Shown here piece by piece: positions 57,677 through 64,000 of a stretch of 64,000 nucleotides of DNA. The notes beneath the pieces are model-generated. The model saw only the letters and a list, made by a program, of their open reading frames with translations, was not told where the DNA came from and searched no databases. The stretch's first letter is position 1, and the number at the start of each line of letters is the position of its first letter. The stretch is from Gemmatimonadota bacterium (lineage in GTDB: Bacteria; Gemmatimonadota; Gemmatimonadetes; Longimicrobiales; Gaopeijiaceae): NCBI GenBank assembly GCA_007121455.1, contig SKKN01000035.1, forward strand, positions 124,001-188,000. The letters are read 5' to 3'. The translations under genes were made by a program, and so were the position numbers.

Positions 57677-59043
57677 TGCGCGTTCTGATCATCGACGACG
57701 AGGGGAATCTTCGCCGGATGCTGCGGGCGCTCCTCGAGGAGGAAGGGTTCGCGGTGGACGAAGCCGAGAGCGCCGAGGCGGCGCTCACACGGGTGGCGGA
57801 TTCCCCTCCCGAGGTCATCCTCCTGGACCTGGTGCTTCCAGGAATGAGCGGGCTCGAGGCCCTCGAGCCCCTCCAGGAGCGCGCGCCCGGGACTCCGATC
57901 GTGATGATGAGCGGGGAGGCCCGCCTCTCGGATGCCGTCGAGGCAACGCGGCGCGGCGCCTTCCACTTCATCGAGAAGCCCCTCACGCCCGAGGCGGTGC
58001 TTCTCACCGTCCGAGGCGCGATGGAGGTGACCCGCGCCCGGGACCTCTCGCGAGCCCTGAGAGCCGAGCTCGGCCCCGGTGCCGAGCTCGTGGGACGGAG
58101 CCCGGCGATGCAACGCGTTCGGGAAGAGATCGAGAAGGTAGGGCCGACGGAGGCACGGGTCCTGATCACCGGAGAGAGCGGCACGGGGAAGGAGCTCGTC
58201 GCAACGGCCGTGCACGGCCTCTCCCGCCGCCGGAACGAACCCTTCCTCAGGGTCAACTCGGCAGCGATCCCGAGGGACCTCGTGGAAAGCGAGATGTTCG
58301 GGCACGAGAAGGGCTCGTTCACGGGTGCGACGGAGCGGCGGCGCGGCCGGTTCGAGCTGGCCGACCGGGGCACCCTGTTCCTGGACGAAGTGGCAGATCT
58401 CGGACTCGAGGCCCAGGCGAAGCTCCTCCGCACCCTCGAGACGGGCGAGGTCCAGCGGGTCGGAGGGGACGACGCCATCCACGTGGACGTGCGGGTGATC
58501 GCGGCCACGAACCAGGACCTCCGTTTCGAAACGACGCAGGGGCGCTTCAGGGAAGACCTCCTCTTTCGCCTCGAGGTGATCCCGATCCGCCTACCACCTC
58601 TGCGGGAGCGGCCGGAAGACGTACCGCCGCTCGTAGAGCACGTGCGGGAGCGACTCCGAACCAAACAGGGAGTCGTCTCCCCGACGTTCAGCCCCGCGGG
58701 AATCGCGGTGCTGGAAGGGTATGCGTGGCCGGGAAATGTGAGGGAGCTCTTCAACATCGTCGAGCGTCTCGCCATCCTTCATCCCGGTCGTGAGATCGGA
58801 GTGGACGAGGTCGCGGACGTTCTCGTCCGCGGCGGAAGCTATCTCGAAATGGGCCTTCCCTCGTCGCGGAACGATGCTTCCCTTCGGGAGCTTCTCGACC
58901 GCTACGAGGCCCACCTGATCCGCTCTGCACTCGAGCGAACGGAGGGCAATGTCGCAGCGGCGGCAAGGACGCTGAGCACCGATCGCCCGAACCTCTACCG
59001 CAGGATGAAGCGACTCGGACTCAGCCCCGACGATGGACAGTGA
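57676..59043 (+). CDS. Sigma-54-dependent response regulator (NtrC/NtrX family)
   Basis: 455 residues: receiver domain with MRVLIIDDEGNLRRM and phospho-acceptor Asp in ILLDLVLPGMSG, then the AAA+ sigma-54 domain with Walker A ITGESGTGKELV, FGHEKGSFTGATE (the sigma-54 loop, with Ser in place of the common Ala of GAFTGA) and Walker B GTLFLDEVADL. The C-terminal Fis-type helix-turn-helix (GNVAAAARTLSTDRPNLYRR) binds DNA. Together with the kinase it forms a two-component system that activates sigma-54 promoters. The outer-membrane gene follows 25 bases after its stop, and may be part of the same unit. Confidence 0.93.
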   Translation: MRVLIIDDEGNLRRMLRALLEEEGFAVDEAESAEAALTRVADSPPEVILLDLVLPGMSGLEALEPLQERAPGTPIVMMSGEARLSDAVEATRRGAFHFIEKPLTPEAVLLTVRGAMEVTRARDLSRALRAELGPGAELVGRSPAMQRVREEIEKVGPTEARVLITGESGTGKELVATAVHGLSRRRNEPFLRVNSAAIPRDLVESEMFGHEKGSFTGATERRRGRFELADRGTLFLDEVADLGLEAQAKLLRTLETGEVQRVGGDDAIHVDVRVIAATNQDLRFETTQGRFREDLLFRLEVIPIRLPPLRERPEDVPPLVEHVRERLRTKQGVVSPTFSPAGIAVLEGYAWPGNVRELFNIVERLAILHPGREIGVDEVADVLVRGGSYLEMGLPSSRNDASLRELLDRYEAHLIRSALERTEGNVAAAARTLSTDRPNLYRRMKRLGLSPDDGQ

Positions 59044-59068
59044 ACACACCCCCGCGGGAGTCACGACG

Positions 59069-60778
59069 ATGAAGGTTCTGGGACTGATCCTCCTCCTGCT
59101 TCTTGCGGCACGGCCGGGCGTCGCGCAGGAGCGTGTTACCGAGGTGCAGGAACTGCCGCGGGAGCGCGCGGAGGAGCTGCTTGCCTTCGTCAACGACGCC
59201 TCCACGATCGTGAGCTCAGGGCGTGCCCGGCTTCCGGCGGGCGCGGTGATCCGGGGGAACGTGGCATCCCTGGGAGGGCCCTATGTGCTCGGAGGGCGGG
59301 TTGAAGGGAGCCTGGTGGTCGTGAACGGGGACCTCTCGTTCGAGCCCGGAGCCGAAGTGACCGGGGACGTGACGGTCGCGGGGGGCACGCTCCAGGGAGA
59401 GGAGGACGCCACGATCTCCGGCACGCTGACCGTCCATTCCCCTGCGCTCCCCTATACCCGAAGCGGAGAGAAGCTCGTTTATCGGCCCGCTGCCCCCACA
59501 GCGGAAGATTTCTTCAGGTCGCAGCTTCCGTTCGGCACCGCCCGCTTCACCCTGCGGGCAGCCTCGAACTACTCCCGGGTGGAGGGCCTTCCCGTCCTCT
59601 TCGGGCCACTCTTCGAGTCCTCCGGCAGCAACCCCTTTGCGATCGAAGTCTTCGGGATCTGGCGCTCCACCTCCGGCCTGGCCCTGAACCGGAACGAGAT
59701 GGGCTACCGCGTCCAGGTCGAACAGAGCCTGGGGGGAAGCCGGGAGCTCGCCCTCGGCGCGAGCCTCCGTTCGGAGCACGTTCCAATCGAGGATTGGGGG
59801 CTCTCCAACGTCGAAGCCTCGATGGCCACCTTCTTGCTTCGCCGGGACTTTCGGGATTACTACGAACGCTCGGGTTGGTCCGCCTTTTTTCGGTACGCGC
59901 CCATGGGCTCACCGCTCACGCTGCGGGCGGAGTTTCGGGAGGAGGACCACGCATTCGCTCCAATCCGGAACCCGTGGACGCTGGGGGATGAGGACGCCGG
60001 CTGGCGGCCTCAGCCCATCGTCTCCGAGGGTGAGATACGCTCGGTCGGAGCGTCGCTCCGCTTCGACTCCCGAAACGATGTCACCGCCCCGTCGCATGGC
60101 TGGCTCGCCGACTTTCGCGTGCGCAGGGGGGTCGGAGGCAATCTGCGCCACCCCCTGCACACCCCCCCGTTGCCGGACGCCACCCCCGAGCGCCCGGATT
60201 CGGACTTCACGACGGCGCTGATCGATGCCCGGAGGTACTTCCGCCTGGGGCCAGCCACCCGCATGTCCGTTCGAGGCCTCGCCGCAGGTGCGCTGACGGA
60301 GCGTCCCCTTCCCTCGCAACTTCAACACTCGGTAGGAGGCGAAGGATCTCTGCCGGGGCACCCGCGCTTCAGCGGCGACTGCGGGGCCCGGGCCGAGACG
60401 AGGCTCCACCCCACGGACGGAAGCCCGGCGTATGCCGCCTACGGTTGCGACCGGGTGGCCCTTCTCCAGATGGAGTACCAGCGGACGTTCGGCTTCGGCT
60501 GGCTTCCGCTCCCGGACGAGTGGCACGATCCTGCGGAGGAATGGGACTGGGCCCCCTTCTTCGACTTCCGTCCGCGCTGGTCCGTCTTCTTCAACGCGGG
60601 CCGGGGCTGGGCCCTCGACGGACCCCTACCGCACGATCTGCCCCGGGTGAGCAGTCCCACGCTCACGGATGCGGGCTTCGGAGTGTTCCTCGGCTCGATC
60701 GGGCTCTACTGGGCGGTGCCGCTGACGCAACGCGACAGAGGTGTGAACTTCTTCGTCCGCCTCCACCACCGGTTCTGA
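59069..60778 (+). CDS. Polymer-forming (bactofilin-like) domain fused to BamA/Omp85-type barrel
   Basis: 569 residues from the ATG at 59069, chosen for its signal peptide (MKVLGLILLLLLAARPGVAQ). Residues ~55-125 (VIRGNVASLGGPYVLGGRVE, GSLVVVNGDLSFEPGAEVTG, GDVTVAGGTLQGEEDATISG) show the right-handed beta-helix turns of polymer-forming proteins such as bactofilins. The rest has beta-barrel strands, with VGASLRFDSRNDVTAPSHGW (the Omp85 R-x-DSRN-type motif) and an aromatic C-terminal end (NFFVRLHHRF), so it should insert in the outer membrane. This combination in one chain is uncommon. Confidence 0.78.
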   Translation: MKVLGLILLLLLAARPGVAQERVTEVQELPRERAEELLAFVNDASTIVSSGRARLPAGAVIRGNVASLGGPYVLGGRVEGSLVVVNGDLSFEPGAEVTGDVTVAGGTLQGEEDATISGTLTVHSPALPYTRSGEKLVYRPAAPTAEDFFRSQLPFGTARFTLRAASNYSRVEGLPVLFGPLFESSGSNPFAIEVFGIWRSTSGLALNRNEMGYRVQVEQSLGGSRELALGASLRSEHVPIEDWGLSNVEASMATFLLRRDFRDYYERSGWSAFFRYAPMGSPLTLRAEFREEDHAFAPIRNPWTLGDEDAGWRPQPIVSEGEIRSVGASLRFDSRNDVTAPSHGWLADFRVRRGVGGNLRHPLHTPPLPDATPERPDSDFTTALIDARRYFRLGPATRMSVRGLAAGALTERPLPSQLQHSVGGEGSLPGHPRFSGDCGARAETRLHPTDGSPAYAAYGCDRVALLQMEYQRTFGFGWLPLPDEWHDPAEEWDWAPFFDFRPRWSVFFNAGRGWALDGPLPHDLPRVSSPTLTDAGFGVFLGSIGLYWAVPLTQRDRGVNFFVRLHHRF

Positions 60779-60785
60779 AGCTTCC

Positions 60786-61430
60786 GTGCATCGGCCCGCG
60801 GGGCTCGCCCTTCTTTTCGCTCTGGTCATCGCCTTGGTCGCTGCTGCGCCGGTCGGAGCGCAGGACGCGCCGGTCCATCTGCAAGTGCACCCCACGGAGC
60901 GGAGTGTCCGGGTCGTCTTCCAGGACCTCTTCTCCGGTGGAGGACTTCCGGAAGCCCTCTCCTCCGGCCTCCCGGTGCGGATCCACATCGTGACGGAGCT
61001 CTGGCGGGACGGCGTTGTGGACGCCCTCGAACGGCGGAGCGAGTGGAGGGCGACCGTCATTCTCGACCCGCTGGGCAACCGTTACCGCGTCGAGGCGGGA
61101 CCGGCCGATCCCGGGGAAGGATCCACAACACAAGAAGTGACGACGGACCTCGCCGCGATCGACCGCATCCTGGAACGGACGCTGCGGATCCCGATCCGGC
61201 CCGGGAGGAGCGGAACGTACTACTACCTCGCCCGGCTCGAGCTGGAAACTCTCGCACCTTCCGACCTCGACGACCTTAGCCGCTGGCTCCGGGGGGACCT
61301 CGGCCCGGCCGTCGAGGGGGGAGGGATCGCCGGAGCGGTGGGACGAGGGCTGCGACGTCTCCTCGTTGGCATCCTCGGTCTTCCGGTTCAGCGGTTCGAG
61401 GTCCGAAGCGAGCGTTTCGAAGTGCCCTGA
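60786..61430 (+). CDS. Secreted DUF4390-like protein
   Basis: 214 residues from a GTG at 60786, seven bases after the barrel gene. The signal peptide is MHRPAGLALLFALVIALVAA..., ending GAQ. The mature protein is beta-rich (VHLQVHPTERSVRVVFQDLF, GLPVRIHIVTELWRDGVVDA, YYYLARLELETLAPSDLDDL), similar in layout to DUF4390 proteins. A hydrophobic C-terminal helix may exist (AVGRGLRRLLVGILGLPV). The family role is not known. It is probably co-transcribed with the outer-membrane barrel gene and the two-component pair. Confidence 0.7.
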   Translation: MHRPAGLALLFALVIALVAAAPVGAQDAPVHLQVHPTERSVRVVFQDLFSGGGLPEALSSGLPVRIHIVTELWRDGVVDALERRSEWRATVILDPLGNRYRVEAGPADPGEGSTTQEVTTDLAAIDRILERTLRIPIRPGRSGTYYYLARLELETLAPSDLDDLSRWLRGDLGPAVEGGGIAGAVGRGLRRLLVGILGLPVQRFEVRSERFEVP

Positions 61431-61434
61431 GGGG

Positions 61435-62637
61435 TCAGGCCTCCAGCATCCCGAACACCTCCGTGACCTGCTCCCAACCCACGCGCAGGAGAAAGGTGTT
61501 GTTTCGCCCGTAGGACTTCACCCCGAGCACGAAGAAGCCCGGCTCCGGATTCTGGAGCATCTCCGGGCCCTGGCGCACCGAATCCAGGCAGTCGGCGCCT
61601 CCGCTGCCCAGAAGGGCGGCAGCCAGCTTCATCGGCCCCGAGGTGGCGTAGCATTCGTGGACCTGGAGCTGGCGGTAGAGTCGGTCATCCCCCACGGACC
61701 CGGTCAGTGAAAGGACTTGGTCGACCGTGACGGACTCCGTCGACCCACCAGCGCCGCGGAGGACCGCCCGGATACCGCCGTTCGCCTCCTCCACCCGATC
61801 CACCACCCGCCCGGCAAGCAGCTCTACGGCAGGTGATCCGCCATCCGCCAGTTCGCGGGCGACGCGGGCGAGCTCCGCCCTCGTCGGAAGGGGGTCGTCC
61901 GGCACCGCCCCCCAGTCCGGTACTTCGTTCCGGACCGCCCAGAGCACATGTGTTCCGGGGGCGGCCTCACCAAGCGACGCGAGATCCCGTGCTGCCGTCT
62001 GCGCCGAATGGCCGGCGCCGACCAGGAGCGTCGTCCTCCCACCCCATACCTCGCGTGTCCGCTCGAGGTCGGGAATCGTCCGGGTGATCCGGGACCCGAG
62101 GGCGGCCTCGCCCGGGGCCGGGATCCCGCCATCCCCGAGAGGGTTCGGGCGATCGTGCGTGCCCGTGCAGTCCAGTACGACCTCCGCGCGTTCCACCCAC
62201 TCGCGGTCCCCTGAATCCCGGAGGAGAAGTCGGAAGGCATGCTCACCGCGCCGACCGGTGCCGATCTCGTGGTGCTTGAGCAGGCCTTCTCTGCTCACCG
62301 CCTCGACGCGCACGCCGGTCCGAAGCCCCTCCTGCACCTCGCTCGTCCGGGCCAGCGGCCCGAGCACACGCTCGACGAGCTCGTGGCCGGTCGGAGGCTC
62401 GTCCCGATCCAACGGGACCACACCGTCAGGGAGGTGCCGGAGCATCCGCTCCGAAACGTTCATGCTCCAGGGCGTGAACAGGCGCACGTGGCCCCAGGAG
62501 CGGAGATTGCCCGCCACGTCATCTGCCGCTTCGTACAGGGTGAACGGGAAGCCCGCCTCGATGCAGGCCAGCGCCGCTTCCATTCCGATCGGTCCCGCGC
62601 CCAGGATCGCGACCCTCGCTGCTCGTCCGTCCGTCAT
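61435..62637 (-). CDS. FAD/NAD(P)-dependent oxidoreductase (flavin monooxygenase-like)
   Basis: 400 residues from the ATG at 62637, overlapping the GNAT stop (ATGA). AILGAGPIGMEAALACIEAG is the N-terminal FAD GxGxxG motif, and TLLVGAGHSAQTAARDLASL a second dinucleotide-binding motif for NAD(P)H. EVVLDCTGTHDRPNPLG matches the ATG-containing FAD-linker segment. GFFVLGVKSYGRNNTFLLRV near the end contacts the flavin. Baeyer-Villiger/FMO-type or thioredoxin-reductase-like activities are possible; the substrate is unknown. Confidence 0.85.
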   Translation of the reverse strand: MTDGRAARVAILGAGPIGMEAALACIEAGFPFTLYEAADDVAGNLRSWGHVRLFTPWSMNVSERMLRHLPDGVVPLDRDEPPTGHELVERVLGPLARTSEVQEGLRTGVRVEAVSREGLLKHHEIGTGRRGEHAFRLLLRDSGDREWVERAEVVLDCTGTHDRPNPLGDGGIPAPGEAALGSRITRTIPDLERTREVWGGRTTLLVGAGHSAQTAARDLASLGEAAPGTHVLWAVRNEVPDWGAVPDDPLPTRAELARVARELADGGSPAVELLAGRVVDRVEEANGGIRAVLRGAGGSTESVTVDQVLSLTGSVGDDRLYRQLQVHECYATSGPMKLAAALLGSGGADCLDSVRQGPEMLQNPEPGFFVLGVKSYGRNNTFLLRVGWEQVTEVFGMLEA

Positions 62638-63479
62638 GCCTCCTCCTTCTGCCGATTTCGACCCTTCACTGCTTCATGAATCAACAGGTAGTGGGAGAGG
62701 GTTCCCTCCTGCACCAGCTCCCGGGCCTCGTAGCCCTCCCCGAGGAGCTGCACGAGGACCTGGCGGGTTGCCTTCCGCCAGCGGAATGCGAGGTCCGGAT
62801 CGCGTGCCCGGAGCATGGAGAAGGCGGCCGGCACCGGAACCCGTACACGAGGCCCCAGAGGTCCAATGCGGGGCGTTCCTGGACGGGGTCCCGAGGCGGT
62901 GCCTTCGACCGCGAAGGCTTCCGGCAGCGAACGCACCTCCTCCCACGCCGGAGGCGCAGTCGAGCCCGCGAGACGATCTCGCACCCGGTCCGCGTCCAAC
63001 TCCCACGATACGATGAACCGGTCTGTGGGCAGCTCTCCGTGAAGGGCAGAGCCGGTCCTCCCGTACATGTCCGGCACATACTCCCGCACCACTCCTCCGA
63101 GCTTCCCCAGATTGAGATGGGCGTTCTTCGACTCCAGGGGATCGAAGCTCCACGAGGCGCGCTGAACGCCCGCGGCGAGAAGCTCGCGTCGCTGAAAGGC
63201 CTTGAGCTCGACCGCGATTCCCCGATTCCGGTGGTCGGACCGTACGGCGAGCATGTCCGACCAGTGCATCGGCCGGCGTTCTACCCATCCCGTCAAGCCG
63301 AAGACGAACCCGACCAACGCGCCCGCTTCGTCGAAGGCGCCCGCGACGACCCCGCCGAGCTTTCGGGCCATCATGAGCACTGCGACGGGGACCTTCTCCG
63401 AGAACCCCGCTCCCCAGATCTCCTCCTGGAGGTCGACACAGGCCCGGTACTCATCCAGCGAATCGAGAGACCGGATCAC
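62634..63479 (-). CDS. GNAT family N-acetyltransferase (COG3375-like)
   Basis: 281 residues. MHWSDMLAVRSDHRNRGIAV is the acetyl-CoA pyrophosphate-binding A motif (R-x2-G-I-A). SWSFDPLESKNAHLNLGKLG and VREYVPDMYG are typical of COG3375-type proteins. No signal peptide. The overlap with both neighbours (ATGA) shows it belongs to one minus-strand operon. Its acceptor is unknown. Confidence 0.85.
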   Translation of the reverse strand: MIRSLDSLDEYRACVDLQEEIWGAGFSEKVPVAVLMMARKLGGVVAGAFDEAGALVGFVFGLTGWVERRPMHWSDMLAVRSDHRNRGIAVELKAFQRRELLAAGVQRASWSFDPLESKNAHLNLGKLGGVVREYVPDMYGRTGSALHGELPTDRFIVSWELDADRVRDRLAGSTAPPAWEEVRSLPEAFAVEGTASGPRPGTPRIGPLGPRVRVPVPAAFSMLRARDPDLAFRWRKATRQVLVQLLGEGYEARELVQEGTLSHYLLIHEAVKGRNRQKEEA

Positions 63480-64000
63480 TCACGCCTCGCCGCGGAAAAG
63501 GGCAACTCGAGGTCGAGCTTGGCGTTCAACATACGAGCGGCCTCGGGCCAGGTGGAGCGATCCCGCAGATCGAGCGCGGGAAGCCCGGAGAGCCGACCGA
63601 TCAGCTCCACACCGGCGAGGGTGTTCGCCGCCGTCCCCGTCACGAGATCGACCGGAAGCGGATAGGCTTCCATGAAGCCTCGTGCCGCGTACGGGTCGGA
63701 TGCACAGAGGACGATGAAACGCACCGCGTCGCGAATCATCTGGATCGCAGCCTCTCCGTTGTACGGCTCCAATGGAGAAGCCCCCACTTCGACCGCCGCC
63801 ACGTCCGCTCCGGAGCTCTCCATCCGAGTCAGGAGGCTTCCCAGCGCAGGACCGTACTCTTCCACGGGAACGACGGTCGAAGGGAGCCCGACGTCCACGA
63901 AATCCAGGACCGGATCGGCTCCCGCATCCGCCATCGTAAGGATGTCCCGGTAATGTCCGGCACCGGTGAGCTTCGCACCCAGAACCCGAAGCCCCCCGGC
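63476..64000 (-). CDS. Unknown protein, 5'-truncated by window edge (possible DUF1611-like P-loop protein)
   Basis: The frame is open to base 64000, so the N-terminus is missing; 174 residues are seen. GGLRVLGAKLTGAGHYRDIL, ADAGADPVLDFVDVGLPSTV and DVAAVEVGASPLEPYNGEAA look like the middle and C-terminal parts of DUF1611/MobB-like P-loop NTPases, in which the Walker A would lie just upstream (outside the window). It overlaps the GNAT start. If it belongs with DUF1611, a D-glutamate N-acyltransferase (DgcN)-type role is one option; this is weak. Confidence 0.55.
   Translation of the reverse strand, partial: AGGLRVLGAKLTGAGHYRDILTMADAGADPVLDFVDVGLPSTVVPVEEYGPALGSLLTRMESSGADVAAVEVGASPLEPYNGEAAIQMIRDAVRFIVLCASDPYAARGFMEAYPLPVDLVTGTAANTLAGVELIGRLSGLPALDLRDRSTWPEAARMLNAKLDLELPFSAARRE

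Noticed and set aside
1-64000. Mobile element, prophage or CRISPR
   Set aside because: No transposase, integrase, phage structural gene, terminal repeat or spaced repeat array was found.

Overview
The window is about 64 kb of high-GC DNA, densely packed with genes on both strands. Many genes share ATGA/GTGA stop-start overlaps, and GTG/TTG starts are frequent. Several lipoproteins, outer-membrane barrels, paired caa3/aa3-type oxidases, a truncated globin and an ETF-quinone oxidoreductase indicate an aerobic, diderm, heterotrophic bacterium. The overall style would fit Gemmatimonadota or a neighbouring phylum, but no rRNA or marker tree is available here, so this is an inference. I saw no rRNA, tRNA, CRISPR array, transposase or integrase.

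Layout. 1-5 kb: 3' part of a soluble lytic transglycosylase, a secreted amidohydrolase, a truncated globin overlapping a DUF1499 lipoprotein. 5-11.6 kb (minus strand): a complete Yej/Dpp-type oligopeptide ABC importer (two permeases, binding protein, two ATPases). 11.8-14.2 kb: a betaine/choline-type ABC system with binding protein and permease fused. 14.3-21.4 kb: ETF-ubiquinone oxidoreductase, a MoxR-type AAA ATPase, MutY, a VWA protein and a threonine-synthase-like PLP enzyme. 21.5-22.2 kb: an outer-membrane DUF481-type protein.

22.4-36.1 kb is the most unusual part. It holds a ferredoxin, an Mrp-type Fe-S/ATP protein, a zinc-ribbon + PCP_red protein, a small membrane protein and an ABC exporter pair. 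After an excellent sigma-70 promoter with a long leader come a tandem UspA protein ending in PCP_red, a radical SAM/SPASM protein also ending in PCP_red, a cytochrome bd-like oxidase subunit I without a CydB partner, three c-type cytochrome proteins (one fused to an ethylbenzene-dehydrogenase-like heme b domain) and a cupredoxin lipoprotein. The three copies of a helical domain best known from the protochlorophyllide reductase subunit BchB, the radical SAM enzyme and the bd-like heme protein together suggest a tetrapyrrole- or Fe-S-maturation module serving an unusual cytochrome-c-linked respiratory complex.

36.2-46.2 kb: two heme-copper oxidase operons facing each other. The plus-strand one encodes subunits II, I, III and IV, a 52-residue membrane protein and an internally duplicated membrane protein. 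The minus-strand one encodes a subunit II-cytochrome c fusion, I, III, IV, the assembly factor CtaG and a small membrane protein. A 13-bp hairpin lies where they converge. 46.3-53.9 kb: Trm112-like protein, DUF192 lipoprotein, a class V aminotransferase, an unknown protein, a second secreted amidohydrolase, YggU/DUF167, a phosphopentomutase/PGM-like phosphatase-superfamily protein and a solitary GspE/PilB-type ATPase with a zinc-ribbon tail. 54-61.4 kb: a cupredoxin lipoprotein, a zinc-ribbon membrane protein, an unknown protein, an NtrY/NtrX-like two-component pair, a bactofilin-like/BamA-like barrel protein and a secreted DUF4390-like protein. 61.4-64 kb (minus): an operon running in from beyond the window with a partial unknown protein, a GNAT acetyltransferase and a flavoprotein.
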